Source: Phycisphaeraceae bacterium D3-23
Lineage (GTDB): Bacteria; Planctomycetota; Phycisphaerae; Phycisphaerales; Phycisphaeraceae
Direction: 5' to 3'
Length of the DNA stretch: 64,000 nt
Assembly: GCA_039555135.1 (NCBI GenBank)
Contig: CP114179.1
Location: 2,914,001 to 2,978,000, forward strand
Made by a program: the position numbers and the translations under genes. The stretch's first letter is position 1. Every line of letters starts with the position of its first letter. Positions 17,331 to 24,564 of the stretch are shown one piece after another. The notes beneath the pieces are model-generated. The model was not told where the DNA came from. It saw only the letters and a list, made by a program, of their open reading frames with translations, and searched no databases.

Positions 17331-17452
17331 TATCCGACACCATTTCCGCCGCGACACCATTTCCGCCGACACCATTTCCGCCCATTTCCGCCCCACACCC
17401 GCGGGGTGCCCGTGGCATCGCGGAGCCATCCCACGGAAGCCGCAGGCCATGA
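16382..17452 (+). CDS. IS5-family DDE transposase without its own stop codon
   Basis: The protein has an N-terminal helical DNA-binding part (about 12-95, DUF772-like) and a DDE core: Asp near 117 in LALDSTMFD, Asp near 205 in LADAGYDS and Glu near 269 in QVETVMSML. The expected end is near residue 308 (HNLMIVRRRR). Here no stop occurs before the right inverted repeat, so the frame runs through the element end and 122 bases of flanking DNA, adding about 47 foreign residues including a Pro-rich repeat. An internal Met near residue 11 is an alternative start. Confidence 0.88.
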   Translation: METCRSPWTVMRVAHDVATRTLPEYASPFSRHDFTLAQLFACLVAREMMKLSYRKAVALLNDTDWCARLGMAKVPDASTLCRAFETIVGLTQANRMLDLIIGVMKTRGFTGDTLALDSTMFDTHPRSRHYERRCRRHASDDKNTIRQRRSDTAKRLPKLAVGIDTRTHLIASAVAKTGLGSDAPDFVPLLVDGDRRLLVTHVLADAGYDSGRNHYLARDRLGVRSWIKAKVGRPARPRWPATDPYRRSMQRELAGTQQGRRYGQRAQVETVMSMLKRNLGDAPRARTRHAREMALLLKVLVHNLMIVRRRRGSQQSLSDTISAATPFPPTPFPPISAPHPRGARGIAEPSHGSRRP

Positions 17453-17525
17453 CAACCGACACCGCAGCGATGCCTCAACGGCTCACCCCGCCCTGGGATC
17501 GCTACGCGATGCCACGGCCACCCGC
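17340..17525. repeat. Tandem ATTTCCGCC units and an imperfect inverted repeat right of the IS
   Basis: CACCATTTCCGCC is repeated three times directly after the right duplication (about 17337-17385), with a fourth partial unit. Then arms at about 17400-17432 and 17494-17525 are inverted copies built around CCGTGGCATCGCG. The stretch from 17331 to the next gene at 17576 has no supported gene apart from the transposase read-through. Confidence 0.62.
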
Positions 17526-17575
17526 CGGCCACTGGTGCCCTTGGCTTTGTGCCTTGCTTCGCGTAGGATTGCTCT

Positions 17576-17812
17576 ATGGCTACTCAACAGTTTTATCAGC
17601 AGGCACTCGACGAGTTGGAGCACAGTGGTCGTGATGATGGCTTGTGGGCCAAGTCGATTGTTCAAGCGCAGGGGAATGAAGATAAGGCGCGAGCGATCTA
17701 CATTAAGAAGCGTGCGAGGCAGTTATCTGATTCTTTACCAAAGCGGCGATTTGTCGATCGTATTTCTTACCGAGCCGGCCGATTACTGGGGATTGCAATG
17801 GGTCGGAAATAG
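17576..17812 (+). CDS. Small orphan protein
   Basis: A protein of 78 residues with an AGGA site before the ATG. It opens with a helical region (ATQQFYQQALDELEHSGRDDGLWAKS) and ends in a basic, Arg-rich helix (AGRLLGIAMGRK). The central NEDKARAIYIKKRAR pattern resembles short helical repeats found in bacterial SEL1- or DUF-type small proteins, but I do not recognise a family. Base composition is richer in A+T than that of surrounding core genes, fitting the accessory patch next to the insertion sequence. Confidence 0.55.
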   Translation: MATQQFYQQALDELEHSGRDDGLWAKSIVQAQGNEDKARAIYIKKRARQLSDSLPKRRFVDRISYRAGRLLGIAMGRK

Positions 17813-17926
17813 CTGGGTAGCTTTGGATTAGGTTTTAGAGACATTTGCTGAGTGTTCCAGCGGCTGCTGAAGTTGGGACTGTCCGTTTTTCATTTTCCCT
17901 TTTTCTATCATCTCCCTTGCCGTAAG

Positions 17927-18967
17927 CTAGATGTCATATGTTGAGTTGCACTTAGGGTAGTTTGAGCAGCCCCAAAACGAGCGGCCGGCGGTTTTTCCAC
18001 GCCTAGCGATCCGTTTTTTCATCTTTGCGCCGCAATTTGGACACAACGGCACTTCGGAATGTGCCAACTCAAACAAGTTTGAAGGGACTTGAGCCGTTCG
18101 CACCGTATGGGAAGCGGCACGACAGTGTACGGATTGGTCGTCAAAGAAGATGTCAGGCGCAAACGCTCGCAATACTCCCTCTTTCAGGACACCTCCGAGG
18201 TAGTGGTGCTCATCAACTTTCACTCGCCATGCCTCAAGTGTAGTTAGAACTCGTTCGTCGGCTGGAGCATTTCGGGCGGTTATTAGGGCCGTTCGGATTA
18301 GCGGCTGTGGCGAATCAATCCGTCTTTGTAGGTACGAGAGTGACACTAGGAGACGCGCGAACGGGCCGCGTTTCAAAGGTTTTCGAGCATTATCAATCTC
18401 ATGTTTATGAAATGCGTCGAGGCCGTTTGCTTGGTTGATGGCTTCCGATTCGCTGCCGAACAAGACGCCGTCACCATCAAAAGCAATCCGAATTTGCGGA
18501 TCTTCGCGTTCTTGCGCAATTCGAGGTTGTGCGAACGTCACGGCGGCAGGGATATCAGCATCGAAGGCAAGCCGAACGTCTTCCGGCTCGGCAGAGAGAA
18601 ACAGATTCACAGAGAACGCTTGTAGATATGGACCAACGGGTGCGCCGCGAGTGAAGGAGTACCGAGAAATCGGTAGGCCATAGTGATACGCGGAATGTTT
18701 GATGCGTTGTCCCGCCTCCGGCGAGTGTCGGGAGAACAAAATTACTTCTACATTTCGTTCTTTGGGAAGGTATATATTTAGGCCAAGGAATCTTTGTACC
18801 AATGGAAAGGCCGTACCTTGTTCGAGTACAGAAGTACGATTTTCCTTTTGATGCTGGTCATATGTGTCTGGGCCACTTTGTTCGAAAGTAGTGTGTTCGC
18901 GCGCTAGATCAAACAGGGCTCGTGATGAGACGCCGAGGACGAAGCGATTTGTAAGATCGTACGGCAT
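17927..18967 (-). CDS. 5'-nucleotidase (cN-I family) fused to a topoisomerase-type zinc ribbon
   Basis: A protein of 346 residues. Residues 1-295 match the cytosolic 5'-nucleotidase I family: the start LTNRFVLGVSSRALFDL, the FDADIPAAVTFAQPR block and a HAD-like DGDGVLF motif. This family hydrolyses AMP and other (d)NMPs. The last 40 residues hold two Cys pairs (CPNC and CSNYPKC) with FWGC, which is the C-terminal zinc finger of type I topoisomerases, so the protein may bind nucleic acid. The coding sequence is clearly lower in G+C than its neighbours. The ATG lies four bases after the T-run of the groEL terminator, leaving no room for a normal promoter or ribosome site. Confidence 0.82.
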   Translation of the reverse strand: MPYDLTNRFVLGVSSRALFDLAREHTTFEQSGPDTYDQHQKENRTSVLEQGTAFPLVQRFLGLNIYLPKERNVEVILFSRHSPEAGQRIKHSAYHYGLPISRYSFTRGAPVGPYLQAFSVNLFLSAEPEDVRLAFDADIPAAVTFAQPRIAQEREDPQIRIAFDGDGVLFGSESEAINQANGLDAFHKHEIDNARKPLKRGPFARLLVSLSYLQRRIDSPQPLIRTALITARNAPADERVLTTLEAWRVKVDEHHYLGGVLKEGVLRAFAPDIFFDDQSVHCRAASHTVRTAQVPSNLFELAHSEVPLCPNCGAKMKKRIARRGKTAGRSFWGCSNYPKCNSTYDI

Positions 18968-18970
18968 GTA

Positions 18971-19002
18971 AAAACGGAGGGACAGCTTTCGCCGTCCCTC
19001 CG
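18971..19002 (-). terminator. Terminator of the groES-groEL operon
   Basis: A perfect 9-bp stem, CGGAGGGAC at 18975-18983 and its complement at 18994-19002, is followed on the minus strand by a TTTTT run. It lies about 40 bp after the groEL stop. Confidence 0.88.
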
Positions 19003-19043
19003 CGTGGTGTTCAAGTTGTCGTCATCCTTGACGGTTGCATGGC

Positions 19044-20669
19044 TTAGTACCCCATGTCGTCCATGCCCGGCGCGGCGCCGGCACCGGCTTTTTCCTTGAT
19101 CTCGGTGATCACCGCGTCGGTGGTGAGCAGGAGGCCGGCGATGCTGGCGGCGTTTTGGAGGGCGATGCGTTCGACCTTGGTGGGGACGAGGATGCCTTCC
19201 TTGATGAGGTCGCCGTAGGTGCCGGTGAGGGCGTTGAAACCGAAGTTCGCGCCCTTGCCGTCTTCGACTTCCTTGGCGACGACGCTGCCGTCGTAGCCGG
19301 CGTTGGCGGCGATCTGCTTGATCGGGGCCGAGACTGCACGACGCACGATCTCGACGCCGAGGTTCTCGTCGCCGACGGTCTTCACGCCGTCGAGCGCCTT
19401 GCGGGCGCGGAGGATGGCGCTGCCGCCGCCGGGGAGGATGCCCTCTTCGACGGCCGCGCGCGAGGCGTGCATGGCGTCTTCAACGCGCATCTTCTTTTCC
19501 TTCATCTCCGACTCGGTCGCGGCGCCGACGTTGATCTGCGCCACGCCGCCGGCCAGCTTGGCCAGGCGTTCCTGGAGCTTCTCGCGGTCGTAGTCGGACG
19601 AGGTGTTCTCGATGCTCGAGCGGATCGCGGCGATACGGCCCTTGATGTCGCCGGGCTTGCCCGCGCCTTCGATGAGGGTCGTGGTGTCCTTCTCGACGAT
19701 GACCTTCTTGGCCCGGCCCAGGTCGGTGAGCTCGAGCTTCTCGATGTCGATGCCGAGTTCTTCCATGATCGCCCGGCCGCCGGTGAGGGTGGCGATGTCT
19801 TCGAGCATGGCCTTGCGTCGGTCGCCGAAGCCCGGGGCCTTGACGGCGACGGCCTTGAGCACGCCGCGCAGACGGTTCACGACCAGCGTCGCGAGCGCTT
19901 CGGACTCGACATCCTCGGCGACGATGAGCAGGGGCTTGCCCGACTCGGCGACCTTGCCGAGGATCGGGAGCAGGTCCTTGGCGGAGCTGATCTTCTTCTC
20001 GTGGATGAGGACGTAGGCGTCTTCGAGGACCGACTCCATGCGGGTCGTGTCGGTGACGAAGTGGGGGCTGAGGTAGCCCTTGTCGAACTGCATACCTTCG
20101 ACGAGGTCGACGTAGGTTTCGAGGGACTTGCCTTCTTCGACGGTGATGACGCCGTCCTTGCCGACCTTGTCCATCGCCTGGGCGATGATGTTGCCGATCT
20201 CGGTGTCGTGGTTGGCGGCGCAGGTGCCGACCTGTGCGATCTGCTCGGAGGAGGTGATCTTCTTGGAGTCCTTGGCGAGCTGTTCGACGATGGCGGCGGA
20301 GGCCTTGTCGATGCCGCGCTTGATCTGGTTGGCGTTCGCGCCGGCGGTGATGTTCTTGAGGCCTTCGCTGTAGATAGCTTCGGCGTAGACGGTGGCGGTG
20401 GTCGTGCCGTCGCCGGCGTCCTTGGACGAGCGGGCGGAGACTTCCTTGACCATCTGCGCGCCGATGTTTTCGATCGGGTCGTCGATCTCGATTTCCTTGG
20501 CGACGGTGACGCCGTCCTTGGTGACGGTCGGGCTGCCGAAGGATTTTTCGAGGATGACGACGCGGCCCGACGGGCCGAGCGTGGTCTTGACGGCTTTCGA
20601 GAGTTTCTGGACACCGCGGAGGATGGCCTGTCGTGCTTCGTTGTCGAAGATGATGTGTTTGGCGGACAT
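19044..20669 (-). CDS. groEL: Chaperonin GroEL (60 kDa, Hsp60)
   Basis: A protein of 541 residues, normal for GroEL. It has the nucleotide-binding GDGTTTATV, the apical domain and the late GGGSAI and [18 protein letters not shown] blocks, followed by a short tail ending in MDDMGY instead of the usual GGM repeats. It works with GroES in ATP-driven protein folding in the cytoplasm. It is the second gene of the operon, 168 bp after groES. That spacer contains a stem of degenerate 8-bp repeats. No CIRCE operator was seen upstream of either gene. Confidence 0.98.
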   Translation of the reverse strand: MSAKHIIFDNEARQAILRGVQKLSKAVKTTLGPSGRVVILEKSFGSPTVTKDGVTVAKEIEIDDPIENIGAQMVKEVSARSSKDAGDGTTTATVYAEAIYSEGLKNITAGANANQIKRGIDKASAAIVEQLAKDSKKITSSEQIAQVGTCAANHDTEIGNIIAQAMDKVGKDGVITVEEGKSLETYVDLVEGMQFDKGYLSPHFVTDTTRMESVLEDAYVLIHEKKISSAKDLLPILGKVAESGKPLLIVAEDVESEALATLVVNRLRGVLKAVAVKAPGFGDRRKAMLEDIATLTGGRAIMEELGIDIEKLELTDLGRAKKVIVEKDTTTLIEGAGKPGDIKGRIAAIRSSIENTSSDYDREKLQERLAKLAGGVAQINVGAATESEMKEKKMRVEDAMHASRAAVEEGILPGGGSAILRARKALDGVKTVGDENLGVEIVRRAVSAPIKQIAANAGYDGSVVAKEVEDGKGANFGFNALTGTYGDLIKEGILVPTKVERIALQNAASIAGLLLTTDAVITEIKEKAGAGAAPGMDDMGY

Positions 20670-20731
20670 TGGGTGGGGTTCCTGGGGGTCGGGCCGCGAC
20701 GGGTTGAGGTCGCGGCGTTGTGGGTGAGAGT

Positions 20732-20832
20732 GAGTGGCCTAGTGGTCAAGTGACCTAGTGGCCGAGTGTTGCGCGGGTGACGGTGTTTGGTTCTTTACTT
20801 GGCCGCTGGACCACTCGGTCACTGGGCCACTT
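20732..20832. repeat. Word-repeat hairpin in the groES-groEL spacer
   Basis: The left arm (20732-20768) and the inverted right arm (about 20796-20832) are each four to five tandem copies of the 8-bp word AGTGRYCN. The arms match at about 26 of 37 positions and every difference is a transition. The spacer has no other content. Confidence 0.75.
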
Positions 20833-20837
20833 CCGCC

Positions 20838-21125
20838 TCAGGAAACGACTGCTAAAACTTCGTCTTCGCTGAGCATGATGAGGTCGTCGCCTTCGTGCTT
20901 GATTTCGGTGCCGCCCCACTTGTTGAGGATGACGGTGTCGCCCTTCTTGACGGTGAAGGGGGCGCGTTCGCCGTTGTCGAGGATCTTGCCGGTGCCGACG
21001 GCGATGACCTTGGCTTCCTGCGGCTTCTCTTTGGCGGACTCGGGGAGGTAGAGTCCCGAGGCGGTCTTGGTTTCGGCTTCGACGCGCTTGACGAGGATCT
21101 TGTCGCCGAGGGGTTTGATGTTCAT
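20838..21125 (-). CDS. groES: Co-chaperonin GroES (10 kDa)
   Basis: A protein of 95 residues, the full GroES length. It has [15 protein letters not shown] at the start, the mobile loop [10 protein letters not shown] that docks on GroEL and KVIAVGTGK followed by [13 protein letters not shown]. It is the first gene of the operon. An AAAGGAACC ribosome site precedes the ATG. It caps the GroEL ring during folding. Confidence 0.97.
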   Translation of the reverse strand: MNIKPLGDKILVKRVEAETKTASGLYLPESAKEKPQEAKVIAVGTGKILDNGERAPFTVKKGDTVILNKWGGTEIKHEGDDLIMLSEDEVLAVVS

Positions 21126-21136
21126 GGTGAGGTTCC

Positions 21137-21216
21137 TTTAGGGGGTTGGGAGTTAGGGGTGAGAAGTTGGGGGGCAGAGGTTTGGGCCAAATCCCAATCC
21201 CCAAATCCCAACTCCG
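21137..21216. repeat. Word-repeat region upstream of groES
   Basis: G-rich degenerate 7-8 bp words (GGGAGTTAGGGGTGAG) at about 21140-21180 face a C-rich inverted set (CCCAATCCCCAAATCCC) at about 21187-21214. The arms are less exact than at the other hairpins of this type. It would lie in the groES leader. Confidence 0.55.
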
Positions 21217-21237
21217 GCAAGTCACAGTGAGTAAGGA

Positions 21238-21780
21238 TTAGTTCGGTGGTCTGTCTTTTTCTTCAGGCCAACTGTTGTTGTAGGCGCGTTCGAGGAGGCG
21301 TTGGAAGGTGGCGAGGAGTTGGTCGAGTTTGACGGGGCGGTTGATGACGGAAAACGCGCCCAAGGCGAGGGCCTGGTTGAGCAGGCGCTGGACCTGTCGC
21401 TGGGAGTAGCTTCGGGAGTTGACGACGACGACGGGGGGCTTTTGCGGGAGGCGCTGGATCACTTGCATCAGCCAGAGCCCGCCCCCGCCCCCGGAACATG
21501 CGTCGGCGGTGCCGGCGTTGTTGGATTCACTCGCCGACTTGGGCGTCGCGAGGTCGATGACGGCGGCGTGGATCGGGTCGTTCTGGATGAGGTCGAGGGC
21601 CTGCTGGCCGGTGGAGGCGATGAGGGCGTCGATGCCCATCGGGCGGAGGACGGCGGGGAGCTGGCGGGTCCAGTGTTCCTCGGCGTGGGCGCGGTCCTCG
21701 GTCAGCAGGAGGCGGAACCGGGGCCGATCGGCGGGGCCGGGCGTTCCGGGGTTCGGGCTGGGTGGGCGCACGTTGAGCAT
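21238..21780 (-). CDS. Response-regulator receiver-domain protein
   Basis: About 180 residues from the ATG ending at 21780; a TTG 21 bases further upstream is possible. After a Pro-rich N-terminus it shows the receiver pattern: the acidic LLLTEDRAHAEEHW, the probable phosphoacceptor Asp near 76 in AAVIDL, VVVNSRS and a Lys in NRPVKLDQL. An insertion rich in Ser/Gly (about 80-100) follows the phosphoacceptor. There is no output domain, so it is a stand-alone receiver, possibly acting by protein contact. It lies upstream of groES on the same strand, with a gap of 112 bp. Confidence 0.8.
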   Translation of the reverse strand: MLNVRPPSPNPGTPGPADRPRFRLLLTEDRAHAEEHWTRQLPAVLRPMGIDALIASTGQQALDLIQNDPIHAAVIDLATPKSASESNNAGTADACSGGGGGLWLMQVIQRLPQKPPVVVVNSRSYSQRQVQRLLNQALALGAFSVINRPVKLDQLLATFQRLLERAYNNSWPEEKDRPPN

Positions 21781-21955
21781 CGTTGGCCCGGGGAGGTGCA
21801 AAGTCCGCGCCAGATCGATGGATGATCGATGATTTCTAATTGATGATTAGGGAAGGGGTTACGGCACGTGGTGGGATGGTGGGGTGTGGCGATTCCTGCC
21901 GCTGCGGGGCGGTGGGGGGCTGGGGGGTGCCGGTTTGGCAGGGGGGGTGAGAGGG

Positions 21956-21986
21956 TACCAGACGCTACGCGAACTCAGCGTCGGCG
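21956..21986 (-). repeat. REP element of the RAYT family, solitary copy
   Basis: This 31-bp element, read on the minus strand, starts CGCCGACGCTGAGTTCGCG and ends AGCGTCTGGTA. It is nearly identical to the copy at 43235-43265 next to the transposase 21 kb away, and lies six bases after the bioA stop. The 21802-21955 gap is otherwise G-rich non-coding sequence. Confidence 0.85.
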
Positions 21987-21992
21987 TGGGGG

Positions 21993-23519
21993 TCAGAAAT
22001 CCCAATCGAGCAGGGTCTGGACGACCTGGTCGAGGAGTTCTTCGAGGACGCTGTGGGGCGTCGCGGGGATGGGCATGAGGACGAGGACGTCGCCGAGGGG
22101 GCGGATGATGAGGCCTTGGGTCCGCAGGTGATCGCAGATGGCGTAGCCGGTGCGTTTGGAGAAGTCGAAGGGGGCGGCGGAGCCGTCGGGTTGGCGTGTG
22201 CCCAGCTCGATGCCGGTCATGAGCCCGCGTTGGCGGATGTCGAGGATGTGCGGGTGGCCGCGCAGCGCGTCGAGCTTGGTGCGGATGAGGTCGGCGCTTG
22301 CGTTGATGTGCGTGAGCAGGTTGGGGCTGTCGTGGGTTGGTTCACCGAAGAGGTCGAGGGAGGCGAGGCCTGCGGCGCAGGCGAGTGGGTTGCCGGTGTA
22401 GGTGTGGCCGTGGAAGAGGGTCTTCTTTTCGTGGAGCTCGCCGGTGAAGGCGTGTTCGATCGCGTCGGTGGTGACGGTCGCGGCGAGGGGGAGGTAGCCG
22501 GCGGAGATGCCTTTGGCGAGGCAGAGGATGTCGGGGCCGTGGAACCCGTCGGTTTCGTTTGGCCGGTCGAGTTCGTGCTCGAAGGCGAACATCGATCCGG
22601 TGCGTCCGAAGCCCACAGCCACCTCGTCGCAGATGAGCAGGACGTTGTGCTTGCGCGCGAGCCGGCCCACGGCGTTGAGGAAGCCCGCGGGCTGGCAGAC
22701 CATGCCGGCGGCGCCCTGCATGACGGGCTCGATGACGATGGCGGCGGTGGTGTCGGCGTGATGTTGGAGGTGATGTTCGAGTGCGGTGATGGAGTGGTCG
22801 AGGAGTTGTTGCTGGAGGTTGGGGTCTTCGGAGGGCCACTTTCCCACAGATGAAATCTGTGGGCTTCGTGGGGGTTTGTGTTGCGCGATTGCTTCCGGGG
22901 GTCTTAGCGCATCGGGGGCGGGGAAGGTGTCGATGTCGAAGACCATGGAGACGAAGGGCTTGTGGAAGAGCGGGCTGTAGCCGACGGACATGGAGCCGAC
23001 GGTGTCGCCGTGGTACGCGCCTTCGAGGCCGAGGAAGCGGTTTTTCTCGGGTTTCCCGTGGTGGTACCAGTAGCCCACGGCCATCTTGAACGCGGCCTCG
23101 ACGGCGGTCGCGCCGGCGTCGGAGAGAAACACTTTGTTGAGCAGGTGGGGCGTGGGCGAGGTGGCGCGGACCTGCCCATCCTTGGGGTACGGTCTGGGTT
23201 GGCGTCGGTTGATGCACTCGACGAGTTTTGCGGTGAACTCGATGGCGGGCGGGTTGGTCAGGCCGAGCAGCGTCGAGTGCGCGACCTTGTCGAGTTGATC
23301 GCGCACGGCCGCGTCGATCATGGGGTGGCGGTGGCCGTGGATGTTGCACCAGAGCGACGATGTGCCGTCGATGTAGCGGTTGCCCTCCGTGTCGAAGAGG
23401 TAGGGCCCGTCGCCGCGTTCGATCACCAGCGGCGGCGTTTCGCGCCACTGTTTCATCGGGGTGAACGGGTGCCAGAGGTGGGCGTGGTCGAGTTGTTGCA
23501 GGGTGCCGGTCGTGTGCAT
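21993..23519 (-). CDS. bioA: Adenosylmethionine-8-amino-7-oxononanoate aminotransferase
   Basis: A protein of 508 residues; BioA is usually about 430. It opens with LWHPFTPMKQW, the BioA signature, and has SDAGATAVEAAFKMA, the ICDEVAVGFGRTG block before the PLP site and the PLP Lys in LAKGISAGYLPLAA. It makes 7,8-diaminononanoate in biotin synthesis. The extra length sits mainly near residues 205-245, where a palindromic repeat is inserted in frame (about residues 219-226). No other biotin gene is in the window. It is divergent from the GT2 gene with 41 bp between starts. Confidence 0.93.
   Translation of the reverse strand: MHTTGTLQQLDHAHLWHPFTPMKQWRETPPLVIERGDGPYLFDTEGNRYIDGTSSLWCNIHGHRHPMIDAAVRDQLDKVAHSTLLGLTNPPAIEFTAKLVECINRRQPRPYPKDGQVRATSPTPHLLNKVFLSDAGATAVEAAFKMAVGYWYHHGKPEKNRFLGLEGAYHGDTVGSMSVGYSPLFHKPFVSMVFDIDTFPAPDALRPPEAIAQHKPPRSPQISSVGKWPSEDPNLQQQLLDHSITALEHHLQHHADTTAAIVIEPVMQGAAGMVCQPAGFLNAVGRLARKHNVLLICDEVAVGFGRTGSMFAFEHELDRPNETDGFHGPDILCLAKGISAGYLPLAATVTTDAIEHAFTGELHEKKTLFHGHTYTGNPLACAAGLASLDLFGEPTHDSPNLLTHINASADLIRTKLDALRGHPHILDIRQRGLMTGIELGTRQPDGSAAPFDFSKRTGYAICDHLRTQGLIIRPLGDVLVLMPIPATPHSVLEELLDQVVQTLLDWDF
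22843..22863. repeat. CCCACAGAT palindrome inside bioA
   Basis: CCCACAGA at 22843-22850 pairs with TCTGTGGG at 22856-22863. The element continues GGGCTTC outward, like the copy at 50385. It keeps the bioA reading frame and encodes roughly PQISSVG. Confidence 0.85.
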
Positions 23520-23560
23520 CGCGGGAGGATATACTGGATTCTGTCGCGAAGTGATCGCCT

Positions 23561-24250
23561 ATGAAACTTAGTGTCGTCATCCCGATCTACAACGAAGAGG
23601 CGACGCTGGACCAGATCATCGAGCGCGTCCGCGCGGTCGCGGTCGACAAGCATCTGGTCTTGGTCGACGACTTCTCGACCGACAACACCCGCGCGCTTCT
23701 GAAGAAGTACGAAGCCGACGACGACTGCACGGTGCTGTACCACGAGAAGAACCAGGGCAAGGGTGCCGCGCTGCGCACGGGATTCACCGCCGCCGAGGGC
23801 GAGGTCGTGTTGATTCAGGACGCCGACCTCGAGTACGACCCGGCCGAGTACCCCAAGCTCTTGGAACCGATCCTCGACGGCCGGGCCGACGTCGTCTTCG
23901 GCTCGCGCTTCGCCGGCGGCCAGGCGCACCGCGTCCTGTACTTCTGGCACACGATGGGCAACCGCTTCCTGACGCTGATGTCCAACGTCTTCACCGACCT
24001 CAACCTGACCGACATGGAGACCTGCTACAAGGCCTTCAAACGCGAAGTCATCAGCGAAATCAAGATCGAAGAAAACCGCTTCGGCTTCGAGCCCGAGATC
24101 ACCGCGAAGGTCGCGAAGATGAAGGGCGTCAAGATTTTTGAGGTCGGCATCAGCTACTCGGGCCGAACGTACGAGGAGGGCAAGAAGATCGGCTGGCGCG
24201 ATGGCGTCCGCGCGATCTGGTGCATCTTGAAGTACAACGTGCTGCGCTGA
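23561..24250 (+). CDS. Family 2 glycosyltransferase (dolichol-phosphate mannosyltransferase-like)
   Basis: A protein of 229 residues, soluble, single GT-A domain. It has [16 protein letters not shown] at the start, VDDFSTDNT, the [12 protein letters not shown] nucleotide-sugar loop, DADLEYDP (metal-binding DxD) and a GSRF motif, as in DPM1-like enzymes. These transfer a sugar to a polyprenyl phosphate carrier. There are no transmembrane helices. The acceptor cannot be named. Confidence 0.9.
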   Translation: MKLSVVIPIYNEEATLDQIIERVRAVAVDKHLVLVDDFSTDNTRALLKKYEADDDCTVLYHEKNQGKGAALRTGFTAAEGEVVLIQDADLEYDPAEYPKLLEPILDGRADVVFGSRFAGGQAHRVLYFWHTMGNRFLTLMSNVFTDLNLTDMETCYKAFKREVISEIKIEENRFGFEPEITAKVAKMKGVKIFEVGISYSGRTYEEGKKIGWRDGVRAIWCILKYNVLR

Positions 24251-24266
24251 CGCGGCAACCGGGAAG

Positions 24267-24287
24267 CCCACGGATTTTATCCGTGGG
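24267..24287. repeat. CCCACGGAT palindrome, intergenic copy
   Basis: CCCACGGAT at 24267-24275 pairs with ATCCGTGGG at 24279-24287 with a three-base loop, a variant of the repeat inside bioA. A compensating A-to-G and T-to-C pair distinguishes it from the bioA and 50385 copies. It lies 17 bp after the GT2 stop. Confidence 0.78.
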
Positions 24288-24375
24288 TACGACGCGGTGA
24301 ATCTCCACGCATTCGCAGTTTCAGCCCACCGCCTAGACCCCGACGCACCGCCCCGCTACCCTATCCCTCCCCCAC

Positions 24376-24459
24376 GGCCCTGTGGCGGAATTGGCAGACG
24401 CGATGGATTCAAAATCCATTTCCCGCAAGGGAGTGAGGGTTCGAGTCCCTCCGGGGCCA
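24376..24459 (+). tRNA. tRNA-Leu (CAA anticodon)
   Basis: This 84-base gene has a 7-bp acceptor stem (GGCCCTG pairing with CGGGGCC), a D arm with GGCGGAATTGGCAGACGC, an anticodon stem ATGGA/TCCAT with loop TTCAAAA giving anticodon CAA, a class II variable arm (CCCGCAAGGGAG region) and a TTCGAGT T-loop. The 3' CCA is not encoded. It reads UUG codons. A terminator follows directly. Confidence 0.95.
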
Positions 24460-24465
24460 CTGAGC

Positions 24466-24497
24466 AAAAGACGCGCTGTTATCAGCGCGTCTTTTTG
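24466..24497 (+). terminator. Terminator after tRNA-Leu
   Basis: GACGCGCTG at 24470-24478 pairs with CAGCGCGTC at 24483-24491, with A residues before and a TTTTTG run after. It starts within 12 bases of the tRNA end. Confidence 0.9.
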
Positions 24498-24564
24498 TTG
24501 TCTGGGTTGGTCATGTGTACGCCTTGCGCGATGGGGCGGACGGGTGGCGGTACACTTTCGGGCG

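Noticed and set aside
19035-20753. Long plus-strand open frame opposite groEL
   Set aside because: It is the antisense shadow of a highly conserved groEL frame in GC-rich DNA; its sequence is a Val/Gly/Asp-rich shadow with no domain or ribosome site.
21126-21237. CIRCE operator upstream of groES
   Set aside because: No TTAGCACTC-N9-GAGTGCTAA or close variant is present; only G-rich word repeats are seen.
24382-24564. N-terminal extension of lpxB reaching into the tRNA gene
   Set aside because: It would overlap tRNA-Leu and its terminator; conserved LpxB sequence starts just after the ATG at 24565.
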